In this document: in pieces, positions 18,700 through 27,395 of the stretch
Position numbering within the stretch: the first letter of the stretch is position 1
Layout of the letters: each line of letters opens with the position of its first letter
IMG/VR virus record: IMGVR_UViG_3300007735_000804
Coordinates: 149,275-213,274 of that record
DNA: 64,000 nucleotides
Strand: one strand, 5' to 3'
DNA from: a virus
Notes under the pieces: generated by a model
The model's database searches: none
Told to the model about the DNA's origin: nothing
What the model saw: the letters and a program-made list of their open reading frames with translations, nothing else
Position numbers and translations under genes: made by a program

Positions 18700-21600
18700 T
18701 TATCTCAACGCAAGTATAAGTGGGGTAACTTCTGCTTGTATTGCCTTACTAAAGTCTCTTCCTCTAATCGTTGCTGTTGGTTGATTGATTTGAAATCCTT
18801 CACCAATGTCAAAGTTTCCTTTTTGGTCAGTGCTTGTAAATGGTACTTGAGCTCCATCTAGTGCGACAATCTCATTCTGTTTTATTGGAACAGCGCCTTT
18901 AAAAGGTGTTGCTGTATTTATATCAACACCCGTACCAATATATTCAAAAGAGTGAGAGCTCGTAAGAATGCGACTAATTCTTTTAAGTGAAACTTCTTCT
19001 CCACCAAATAATTCATATGGGATGAATTCATTAAAAGTAACTGTTGTAATGCCAGTAACTGGTGTTGGGGCAGTTGCAACATCAACTGTATAGTAAATTG
19101 GTTGTGTTACTATTGTTGCCGTAGCACCTCCAGTGCCATCAATAAAAACTTCAAGATTTTGTGTTGGAAGATAATTTCTACCGCTACTAACAACATCAAT
19201 TGCAGTAATTGCACCAGAAACTTCATCAATAGTTGGACTTACTTCTGCAATAACTCCTTGGGGTCCTTTTGGTTGTTGAGTTAAATCGCCAGCATCCCGA
19301 ATAATTACAGTTGGTGGTGATGCTGCACTATAACCAGACCCACCATTAGTAACAATAATTTCTTGAACTTGCAACATAGGTTGTTGCAAAATTGTTGTTG
19401 ATAGACCTGTTGTTATAGCATCGGGATATCTACTCAAATCAATCTTAAAAAATAAAGCTTGCCCATCATAAGGTCTTCTTACGGTTCCTATTCCTCCGTT
19501 TGAATTATCTTTCATATTCGCAAAAGTAACTATATCACTTACAGCATCAACACCAGGTTGGGTTCTTGTAGGTGGATATGTACTTACAATACCAGTAAAC
19601 TCTGTAGATCCTAAACCTACAGCATATAGACCATAATTGCCAAAAGATGAGTTAGAGTTCGTAAGATCACAAGAACCTCCACTTGCGGCAAAAATACCAA
19701 TATCGCAGTTAATTGTAAAAATAGAAACCAATTGAGCATAACCATTGTTGGTAATGGATACTCCAATACCATTTTCATTATATTGCGTAAAAGAGTCACA
19801 TACCATTGATTTTAGATCGTTACCAATTGTTGCTGCTGTAGCATGATTTCCATCAATCTTCATACCAATACTCTTGGTCATGAAATTGGTACAGTTTCTT
19901 ACATAAGGACTTCTCCATCTACCACTAGATCCTTCTGTTGCTGGACCAGGTGATATATATCCAGATACGGCATAATTTGCTGGATTTGTAGGTGGAAATG
20001 CAACTGCACCACAACCAGTATGAGCAACTGCAACACTTGTACCTGCAAAATTAAGATTTTCAATTAGACATCCACGTCGAACATGAAAAACATCTTTTGT
20101 TGGATTATTTGGAATAATCGTAACCAGTCTTAAATCTTGTCCAGAAACTGAAACATCAGTCCTTAATCCAATTGGATTATTTTCTTGATATACTCCGGAG
20201 CGAACAAAAATAGTATCACCTTCTTGTGCAATTGAGGCAGCCGCACCTACAGTTCTTTTCGCATCACCTTCAAGATAACCAGTGTTTGCATCATTACCAT
20301 CCATTGTAACCCAAATAGCATTTTGAGTTTGTACTCCTGGCGGTCTCCAAGAAACACCAGACCCAACAGACGAAAGGCGATAATCAAATTTTCCTGATGC
20401 TGTGCTATTGTTTACATCAATTAAAGAAGAATCTAATTCTAAAGTCCCAACTAGTTTAGTATCTTCGCCTACATTTAAATTTTTCTCAATACCAACTCCA
20501 CCTTGAGTAATTAATGCTCCAGTATCTTTGCTTGTCGATTGTGTTGCACTATTAAATGTAACATCTCCATCAACATCTAAAATATCATTAAGTGTGGTGG
20601 CACCATCAACATTCAGAGTTGTATCTAGATCAGTTGCACCTTTGACATTTAAAGTGGTCTGAAGAACCGTAGCACCATCAACATTCAGAGTTGTATCTAG
20701 ATCAGTTGCACCTTTGACATTTAAAGTAGTTTGGAGTACTGTTGCACCATCAACATTCAGAGTTGTATCTAGATCAGTTGCACCTTTGACATTTAAAGTA
20801 GTTTGGAGTACTGTTGCACCATCAACATTCAGAGTTGTATCTAGATCAGTTGCACCTTTGACATTTAAGGATGATTGAAGAACTGTATTACCATCAACAT
20901 TCAAGGTCGCATCAAAATCAACTGCTCCAGTGGTGTGAAGAGTACCTCCAATGTCTAAAGTTGATGTTGGCGTATTACTTTGAATACCAACATTTGTCAT
21001 TCTGTAAATACTTCCAGTAGAATCAAATCCCCATAAGTCTTGAGTCTTAATATCTGCTATAAAATTGGGATTGGATGGATTTGGAATAGGTGTTATTGTT
21101 GTAGTTCCTATACCAAGACTGTTGACTTCTACAAAGTTTAATACTGTAAATGATTTTGCAATTCCAGTTACTGGTATATAAGTTCCATCATCTTGAACAA
21201 AAATACCATTGCTAAAATTTGGAGATGCTGCTATCCAACGAACTCCTCCAGAGTCCATGTTTAAGTAATAACCATTTATTCCTGGAGAATTTACAGAATC
21301 GTAAATGAAATCATCAATTTTTACACTTCCAGCTACATCAAGTTTTTGTTCTGGATTTGTGCTTCCTATTCCAATTCTATCACTAACAATCGCTGTTCCG
21401 ATTACATCCAATGTTGTTCTTGGATTAGTAGACGCAATGCCAACTCTACCATTATTTGCATTTGCTGTTAAAGTTGTTCCACCAACACCAACATCTAATC
21501 TTTCTCTTACCGTTAGAATTCCTACATTTACAGTTTTGGTAAAATAAACATCATCATAAAAATTTGCTGGTCCGTAAAAATTTGACGACCCTAAAATATC

Positions 21601-21729
21601 TAAATCTTGTACGGTAAGTTTAGTATTAAAAACATTATAATGAAGAGTTCCGTAAATATAAACATCTTTGAAAAATACAGCGTCTTCATTAAAATTAGAT
21701 TGTAATCCAAAATATTGAGGATCTGCCAT
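18700..21729 (-). CDS. Long baseplate/tail fibre-like structural protein
   Basis: 1009 residues. It begins MADPQYFGLQSNFNEDAVFF. An early region has VGIASTNPRTTLDVIG and IGIGSTNPEQKLDVAG repeats. Then come four 24-residue repeats around 275-385 (LNVDGATVLQ / LNVKGATDLD). The second half carries a right-handed beta-helix-like region (FVRSGVYQENNPIGL..., CLIENLNF) and a GGSGYSAASPPTVIIRDAG module also found in the gp5-like hub protein. It lies directly downstream of the hub needle gene, so it may be a baseplate-proximal fibre (gp10-like in position). No sequence-based T4 equivalence is claimed. Confidence 0.82.
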   Translation of the reverse strand: MADPQYFGLQSNFNEDAVFFKDVYIYGTLHYNVFNTKLTVQDLDILGSSNFYGPANFYDDVYFTKTVNVGILTVRERLDVGVGGTTLTANANNGRVGIASTNPRTTLDVIGTAIVSDRIGIGSTNPEQKLDVAGSVKIDDFIYDSVNSPGINGYYLNMDSGGVRWIAASPNFSNGIFVQDDGTYIPVTGIAKSFTVLNFVEVNSLGIGTTTITPIPNPSNPNFIADIKTQDLWGFDSTGSIYRMTNVGIQSNTPTSTLDIGGTLHTTGAVDFDATLNVDGNTVLQSSLNVKGATDLDTTLNVDGATVLQTTLNVKGATDLDTTLNVDGATVLQTTLNVKGATDLDTTLNVDGATVLQTTLNVKGATDLDTTLNVDGATTLNDILDVDGDVTFNSATQSTSKDTGALITQGGVGIEKNLNVGEDTKLVGTLELDSSLIDVNNSTASGKFDYRLSSVGSGVSWRPPGVQTQNAIWVTMDGNDANTGYLEGDAKRTVGAAASIAQEGDTIFVRSGVYQENNPIGLRTDVSVSGQDLRLVTIIPNNPTKDVFHVRRGCLIENLNFAGTSVAVAHTGCGAVAFPPTNPANYAVSGYISPGPATEGSSGRWRSPYVRNCTNFMTKSIGMKIDGNHATAATIGNDLKSMVCDSFTQYNENGIGVSITNNGYAQLVSIFTINCDIGIFAASGGSCDLTNSNSSFGNYGLYAVGLGSTEFTGIVSTYPPTRTQPGVDAVSDIVTFANMKDNSNGGIGTVRRPYDGQALFFKIDLSRYPDAITTGLSTTILQQPMLQVQEIIVTNGGSGYSAASPPTVIIRDAGDLTQQPKGPQGVIAEVSPTIDEVSGAITAIDVVSSGRNYLPTQNLEVFIDGTGGATATIVTQPIYYTVDVATAPTPVTGITTVTFNEFIPYELFGGEEVSLKRISRILTSSHSFEYIGTGVDINTATPFKGAVPIKQNEIVALDGAQVPFTSTDQKGNFDIGEGFQINQPTATIRGRDFSKAIQAEVTPLILALR
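20601..20888 (-). repeat. Four 72-bp tandem repeats
   Basis: Starts at 20601, 20673, 20745 and 20817, near-identical at DNA level, encoding 24-residue beta repeats in the 1009-aa structural protein. Likely generated by recent tandem duplication. Confidence 0.85.
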
Positions 21730-21730
21730 A

Positions 21731-22312
21731 TTACGTTACCGCATCAACTACAGTATTAACAACATTAGCAAACATTCCTGCAGTGTTTAAAATTTGAGAA
21801 ACTTTATCAAGACCAATTTTACTTTCTTCAAACACTTTTGTTGTAAAATCTTTTTTTAATAACTCTATCAAATTTCCACTTGTTCCTTTAACATCGACTT
21901 TTTGACCATCTATCATAATACGACCAGAACCAGATTTCATACTAATATTTCTTCCCGCCTTAAAATGCAGATCTTCCTCTGCCTCTATCATAATATTTGT
22001 GGCATAAATGCGAACCATTCCGTTTGCTGAAATGGATACGTTGCCATTATTGCCAATAATAACTATGTCTTCTCGCCCTTCTTCATTTTTTTTACCTGCA
22101 CAAATTTGAAGAGAGTGATCATTATAAATTGACATCAATCCACTACTACTTAAACTGATTGATGACTGATTATCTCCATTATCCGTTACGCCATAAATTT
22201 TATAAACATCTACTCCACTACCTCCCATTTGAGGGTTAGCAGTGTCAATCCTAAAATTAGGATTAAAACTAATTAATTGTCTTTTAAAAAAATTTTTGGG
22301 TCTTTCTGCCAT
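21731..22312 (-). CDS. Baseplate needle protein, gp5 C-terminal beta-prism-like
   Basis: 193 residues. From about 65 to 140 short strand repeats dominate (SISANGMVRIYATNIMIEAEEDLHFKAG, then NISMKSGSGRIMIDGQ), the pattern of the triple-stranded beta-helix of T4 gp5C and VgrG-type spikes, with a helical tail. In T4 this needle is the C-terminal part of gp5 itself. Here it is an independent gene 1 nt downstream of the gp5-like OB protein, so the two probably form one hub spike. It likely pierces the outer membrane; fold inferred from repeat pattern. Confidence 0.75.
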   Translation of the reverse strand: MAERPKNFFKRQLISFNPNFRIDTANPQMGGSGVDVYKIYGVTDNGDNQSSISLSSSGLMSIYNDHSLQICAGKKNEEGREDIVIIGNNGNVSISANGMVRIYATNIMIEAEEDLHFKAGRNISMKSGSGRIMIDGQKVDVKGTSGNLIELLKKDFTTKVFEESKIGLDKVSQILNTAGMFANVVNTVVDAVT

Positions 22313-22313
22313 T

Positions 22314-24278
22314 TTATATTGGGCAATCTATTGATGTTTTAATGTCTCCAGAAACCTTAACTGTACCCAAAAGTGGACGAAGAATTGCTCCAGTTCCAGT
22401 GTTTGATGTAATTGTAAGAATTGGTAAGGTATCAATAACATTATTTAGAGGTTTAACTCGATAGATACGACCATCAACAATTTGGGAATCGTAAGTATTT
22501 CCAACACTATCAGTAATTACAACATCTTTATATCCAGTTCCACCATTCTCTATTATCACATCTATAATAGAATATTCATCAATATTACCAATTGAATAAT
22601 TTTCTCCTTCAGAAACTATGTAAATTGATTTAATTTCTCCACTTCCATTTAAAGTTGCTCTTGCAACTGCACCATAACCTTGATCTGCATCATCAATAAT
22701 TTCAACAAATGGTGGAAATGCATAACCAGATCCAGGATTTGTAACTTGAACTCCAATAACACTTGCAGTTGTATTACCATCCGAATTAGTTACAACATTT
22801 CCAAAAATTGGAACTGCTTCAGCACCAGAACCACCACCACCAAAGATATTAATTGTAGGTGGGCTTGCAAATTGTAATGCATCCGTAAAACATTGTTGAA
22901 CAGAATTAATGTCAACACCAGAATTTACAATATCTGTAATATTTTGTACAGAATCAAAAGTATCTACCATCGAGTTTGTTAATGATGATACTGATCCAGA
23001 TGAACCACCACCTACAGTCCATTGATTTACAAGATTTTTGAAATTATCTGTGCTTTGATTACAAGCAAATCCCACACCAAATTGAGATAATAAACCTATA
23101 GATTCTCTGAGAACATTACCAAGATCAAAATCTGAGAAAAATTGTAAAAGTTGTACTACTGCTTCTATAGGTCCACTCAATAGATTTTCTAAAACACCAA
23201 TGACAGAATTTAAAAGAGTTCCTGCGAATTGATCAACTGCACAACTTACAAATCTATCTACATTATCAACAACAGAATTTAAAATATCAGAAACAACACC
23301 TTTTAATTCTTCAATAACAGAACCAGCAACACATCCAAATGCTTCTTCAAGTGACTTAACTGGTATTACCATAGCTTCTTGAGCTAGAAGACCAGCTTGG
23401 TGTGCTAATGCTGGATTACCAGTCGCTATAAGGAATTGGGCGTAGACTAGATCATATAGTAATTTTAAACCTTCCTTCAATAAACCAACTAGACCTGGAA
23501 AACTACCTCCATTTTCTTCATCGCCATTAATCAAATAATCAAACATACCACCCACAAAATCATTACAATAAGTAACAATTGTATCTGCTGCTCTATCAAT
23601 TTCTGTTTGAATTTTTTGAAGATCTCCTTGAAGTTGTCTTAAATCCTTGAGAAGATTATCGACAGTTGATTTTATTTTATCAATCTGAGTATTTTTAACC
23701 GTGTTAGCAAGAGGAAACTTATCTCCAATTGCATCACTTTCTGGAACTATTTGCTCACCTACTTCTTGTGATAATTGTTGTGCTTGCTCTGGTGTAATGC
23801 TTTGAGGTGAACGTTGAGAATTTTCGGTGGGTTGATTACTTTCACTTGGAGTAACTTTCGCTTTTTCTACTTTACTAGAATAACCAGTAAACGCTTCAAA
23901 TGGAGATTGATAACTTGTTGAAGGAACAAAATCACTTCTACCAAATGTTGCAAGAATAACTGGAATTTGAGCATTATCACCATCTAAAAAGAATCCAAGA
24001 ACAACATCGCCTTGTTGAAGTTGAACTCCAGTCGCTACATTCGCAGCACCACTCCCTGCCGTGGTTGGAATCAAACATTGTGCCCAAGGTAGATCTTCAT
24101 TTGGAAGATCCGCCTCACTATAAGGATGATAACCTAAAATTCTAACCTTAAAACGATTTCCCCAACCACCACCTTCTATTTGTTGTCCCATAGAAGATAA
24201 TGGTGGAATCTGACCGATCCACCAACGAAACCCGTCTCTACCAATAAAGTGACTTTGAAGTAATGATTGATCTAACAT
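22314..24278 (-). CDS. gp5: Baseplate hub protein, gp5-like (OB-fold N-terminus, no lysozyme domain)
   Basis: 654 residues. Residues 1-130 match the gp5/VgrG OB-fold region (FRWWIGQIPP, WGNRFKVRILGYHP, LPWAQCLIPTTAGSG, GDVVLGFFLDGD), the part that sits on the gp27 trimer. A long helical middle (about 190-430) follows. The C-terminus has two GSGYAFPPFVEIIDD / GTGYKDVVI modules shared with other structural proteins here. The T4 lysozyme domain is not visible; hydrolase-like domains occur instead in the gene at 25616-27394. It starts right after gp27 (stop and start adjacent), in standard hub order. Confidence 0.8.
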   Translation of the reverse strand: MLDQSLLQSHFIGRDGFRWWIGQIPPLSSMGQQIEGGGWGNRFKVRILGYHPYSEADLPNEDLPWAQCLIPTTAGSGAANVATGVQLQQGDVVLGFFLDGDNAQIPVILATFGRSDFVPSTSYQSPFEAFTGYSSKVEKAKVTPSESNQPTENSQRSPQSITPEQAQQLSQEVGEQIVPESDAIGDKFPLANTVKNTQIDKIKSTVDNLLKDLRQLQGDLQKIQTEIDRAADTIVTYCNDFVGGMFDYLINGDEENGGSFPGLVGLLKEGLKLLYDLVYAQFLIATGNPALAHQAGLLAQEAMVIPVKSLEEAFGCVAGSVIEELKGVVSDILNSVVDNVDRFVSCAVDQFAGTLLNSVIGVLENLLSGPIEAVVQLLQFFSDFDLGNVLRESIGLLSQFGVGFACNQSTDNFKNLVNQWTVGGGSSGSVSSLTNSMVDTFDSVQNITDIVNSGVDINSVQQCFTDALQFASPPTINIFGGGGSGAEAVPIFGNVVTNSDGNTTASVIGVQVTNPGSGYAFPPFVEIIDDADQGYGAVARATLNGSGEIKSIYIVSEGENYSIGNIDEYSIIDVIIENGGTGYKDVVITDSVGNTYDSQIVDGRIYRVKPLNNVIDTLPILTITSNTGTGAILRPLLGTVKVSGDIKTSIDCPI

Positions 24279-25616
24279 TTATAATGCCTTTGCCTCTACA
24301 TTAATACCAAATGTATCTCTTACTAATTTCATCGAAGTATATGAATAATTTGCATCAAAGTGATGGCACAACTCCTTAATCATATATAGACCACTAGTTT
24401 CAGTGTCATATTCTTTTGCTTTTGATTGTGTGATTTTTGGAAACTGACACTCTATAATATCACCTGCTCTTAAATTTGTGTTCGATGGCACCATTACACT
24501 TAAAGTTTGTGTAAACAAAATATTGTATCTCATAAGAGATTGAGACTGATATTCCGTTTGATCAGAATTAATTGCTGTTGATACATCCTTCTCCATCGTA
24601 CCAACGTCATAAACTGCAGTAATAAGACGAGTTGGAACATCTCCTAACGTCTTGTCGGATCCCTCTGAAAGTGGTGGTAATTTAAGTTGACTACCAAGAT
24701 TTTTAGTTTTACCTGCATAATTCTCAAGTTTAAACATTCCCTCTTCTGGTTTAGAAAATGAAAAATCTAGTGGGTTAAAAAACATTCTATGACTACCATA
24801 TGTTCCTAACTTTAATTTTTCAATCAAATTTTGATTTTTTTCGGTTACATAATTCAAAATTTTAAAATCATTGTTTACTTTATTATTATTTTCATCATAA
24901 GATTCATTCGCTTGGTTATAAGTATAGACTGCTTTTGCAGGTTGCTTTATCAAATCATCAACAGATCTAAACTGAAAACCATCTTTTGTTTGATAAAATA
25001 AAAATCCTGCAGTAGCACTTCCAGAACTTTCAGGAACTGCTTTTGATGCTAACCATATTAATACACTAAATGGTTTTCTTAAATTTCCAATAAATCCATA
25101 CTTGTTAGATGACTTATCGATTGTCCCTATCTTATTTGTCTTTAAAGTATCTTTTAAAATTTTCTCTACAGAATTGCTGATTTTTAAACTTGTTGGATAT
25201 TTTTGTCCAACTCTTGTAGTCTCATTTGTAATTGCTTCTCTTGAAACAAGATGTAATGTAAAACTTTCTTGGTTAGTTTCAGAAATAACATCAGTAATGC
25301 TTGAAACATATAAGTAATCTTCTACTTTTTTTGAAAAATCAAGTCCAGGATTTGTCTGTGAATTACCTGCAACTTTCATCGAAAGTCTTTCACCACCGCG
25401 AAGTGGAAGACCATTATAAATTGATTGCTTATCAGTTCCCCCTTCTGCAGTAATTGTATTACCTGTGTTTATAATTTTAACCTTTGCTGTAATCGTGGGT
25501 GAAAAAATGTCCTCAAAATAATCAACGGAAATGGCACCAGTCGAAATATCAATTGTTCGACTGCGATCATTTGACTCTAAAACTAACTCTTCGTATATTG
25601 ACTTTGTAATCGACAT
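24279..25616 (-). CDS. gp27: Baseplate hub subunit gp27
   Basis: 445 residues (T4 gp27 is 391). It begins MSITKSIYEELVLESNDRSRT and has the hub layout: beta domain ISVDYFEDIFSPTITAKVKIINTG, then YLYVSSITDVISETNQESFTLHLVSREA, a central helical region, and an FTQTLSVMVPSNTNLRAGDIIECQFP strand-turn near the end. In T4 the trimer forms the torus joining tail tube and the gp5 spike. Flanks fit: gp5-like downstream, tape-measure-like proteins upstream, with a 1-nt overlap. Assignment is by pattern and position. Confidence 0.8.
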   Translation of the reverse strand: MSITKSIYEELVLESNDRSRTIDISTGAISVDYFEDIFSPTITAKVKIINTGNTITAEGGTDKQSIYNGLPLRGGERLSMKVAGNSQTNPGLDFSKKVEDYLYVSSITDVISETNQESFTLHLVSREAITNETTRVGQKYPTSLKISNSVEKILKDTLKTNKIGTIDKSSNKYGFIGNLRKPFSVLIWLASKAVPESSGSATAGFLFYQTKDGFQFRSVDDLIKQPAKAVYTYNQANESYDENNNKVNNDFKILNYVTEKNQNLIEKLKLGTYGSHRMFFNPLDFSFSKPEEGMFKLENYAGKTKNLGSQLKLPPLSEGSDKTLGDVPTRLITAVYDVGTMEKDVSTAINSDQTEYQSQSLMRYNILFTQTLSVMVPSNTNLRAGDIIECQFPKITQSKAKEYDTETSGLYMIKELCHHFDANYSYTSMKLVRDTFGINVEAKAL

Positions 25617-27394
25617 TATAGGTACGCCAAATCTAAAAGAAGTTTATTCTTGATAAAGTTATTTAACATCATAAAGTTCGATGCTGGAGTTTGACCAGTA
25701 TCTCCACCACCTCCACCTCCTCCCATAATAACATTCTGTTGAGATGGTGGTTGAGCAATAATAATGTCTTGCCCTCTTCTTTCTGGAGTGATTCCTGCTG
25801 GATATGACATTCTTTGTTGTGGTGGTGCTGATATTTGCGCTGGCGAAGATTTTACTACTCCCGGAGATGTTCCACCTTTAAATTCAAAATGCCCTCCATG
25901 ACTTCCAGAATAATCATATGCATACCAACCATATCTAGCACCATATTTTCTCATCCAAGCATTTGAAGGACCATGTATATCTAATGCTAATCCCTTAAGG
26001 TGTTTGGATTTTATGGCGCCACCAACTTTTACATTTTTTTCAAAACTGCGCTGACTACTTGCAACGTCAGATCCTTTTACTATCCCTCCAGAATCTCTCA
26101 TCATAGCAGCAAATGCTTCTGCTGCAGATCTAGAAAGAACTACTGGTCTACCATAAACATCTTTTGCACCATCAGGAGTAAATCCACCACCAGTATCCGC
26201 AGTTCCAGATGTATATTGGGAAGAACCAGCAGTAACAATAGATGGTTTTGAAGGTGACTGTATATTTTGTTGAGTTGGTTTCCCAAGTGGAGTATTTTTC
26301 GCTTTATACATTAATGCTATTTGCTCTTTTGTATATTTGGAATACTTTGTCCAAGCACCAGGACCTTGTGTTTTAAGTAGTCCCATTGCCAATAAATCTT
26401 GATTATTTTGATCAAATCTATCATTATCCTTTAATCCAGCAGATGTTTGTGCAGATATAAGAGATCCTGGAATAATTTGATATCTACCAGCTGCCCACAA
26501 AGTTTTTTTAACATTTTGATATTGCTTGACTTCACCAATGCTCATATCGGTAAGATTTTTTCCAAGCCATTTCTTTGATCCTCCCGGGCGATCACCAGCT
26601 TGACCATTGTTCATTGCGTTATAATCACCACCACTTTCTGGTCCTGCAATAATATCTAAAGCTTGTTTATGAATCGGTTGCAATTTTCCACCTTGACCTG
26701 ATGTTCCAGGGTCATTATAAGCCCCCTCATCAGTTATTTCTGTTCCAAATCCAGGAATTTGTTCCCCACTATACTTACCTTGAGTCAAAGGTGTAGTTAC
26801 AAGACCAAATGCCTCTTCTATCTGCACCCCTAATCCAGCAATTGTCGAATTTAATTGGTCAAATGAACTTCTTAATCGATTTGAACTATCTAGAAAATCA
26901 AAACTCGCAATATTTTGTCCCAATGCACCCATAATATTGCCAAAATTAGCAAATAATTGAATTGTATTGTTGAAGAATCCAGATAACAATTGCCCTGCTC
27001 TTTGTAATCTAGCAATAAACTCTTTACCAATTCCAAGCAAAGTTGGAAGGTTATTCAATAACCAACCAGCAGTTAAATAACCAACAAATCCTATAAGTCT
27101 TTCAAAAAATCCTTTTGAGGTATCTGCTTGTGCAAGATTTTGAGCACCATTAGGTTTCTGTAATGTATCTACTGCCTCAATTTCATCTTCAAGTTGTTTT
27201 CTTCTCTCCGTCTCAACACGACGAGTTCTCAACATTTTGGTTTGAGTAAATATTTCTCTTTTAACTTTCGTTCTTTTAAATACAACTTGAGAAATATTTT
27301 GTATAGACTTATTTGCAGTCGTAACACCTTTTTTAGCAAGGTCTGTAGTTTTTGATAGTTTTTGAAAATTAACAGAAGGAGCTAAAAGTGCCAT
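25616..27394 (-). CDS. Tape-measure/hub-like protein with muramidase-like and M15 peptidase-like domains
   Basis: 592 residues. An N-terminal coiled-coil (about 40-80) and a hydrophobic stretch with GWLLNNLP (110-117) resemble the neighbouring 526-aa protein. Residues 243-350 look like a lysozyme/transglycosylase domain: GPESGGDYNAMN with Glu253, then AAGRYQIIPG and a GPGAWTKYSKY end. Residues 405-508 look like an M15 (D-Ala-D-Ala carboxypeptidase-type) domain: SKHLKGLALD giving His465 and Asp472, and HGGHFEF with His502. Together they could cut peptidoglycan glycan strands and peptides during DNA injection. The gene sits between the first tape-measure-like protein and gp27. A gp29-like or gp28-like role is possible. 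Confidence 0.72.
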   Translation of the reverse strand: MALLAPSVNFQKLSKTTDLAKKGVTTANKSIQNISQVVFKRTKVKREIFTQTKMLRTRRVETERRKQLEDEIEAVDTLQKPNGAQNLAQADTSKGFFERLIGFVGYLTAGWLLNNLPTLLGIGKEFIARLQRAGQLLSGFFNNTIQLFANFGNIMGALGQNIASFDFLDSSNRLRSSFDQLNSTIAGLGVQIEEAFGLVTTPLTQGKYSGEQIPGFGTEITDEGAYNDPGTSGQGGKLQPIHKQALDIIAGPESGGDYNAMNNGQAGDRPGGSKKWLGKNLTDMSIGEVKQYQNVKKTLWAAGRYQIIPGSLISAQTSAGLKDNDRFDQNNQDLLAMGLLKTQGPGAWTKYSKYTKEQIALMYKAKNTPLGKPTQQNIQSPSKPSIVTAGSSQYTSGTADTGGGFTPDGAKDVYGRPVVLSRSAAEAFAAMMRDSGGIVKGSDVASSQRSFEKNVKVGGAIKSKHLKGLALDIHGPSNAWMRKYGARYGWYAYDYSGSHGGHFEFKGGTSPGVVKSSPAQISAPPQQRMSYPAGITPERRGQDIIIAQPPSQQNVIMGGGGGGGDTGQTPASNFMMLNNFIKNKLLLDLAYL

Positions 27395-27395
27395 T

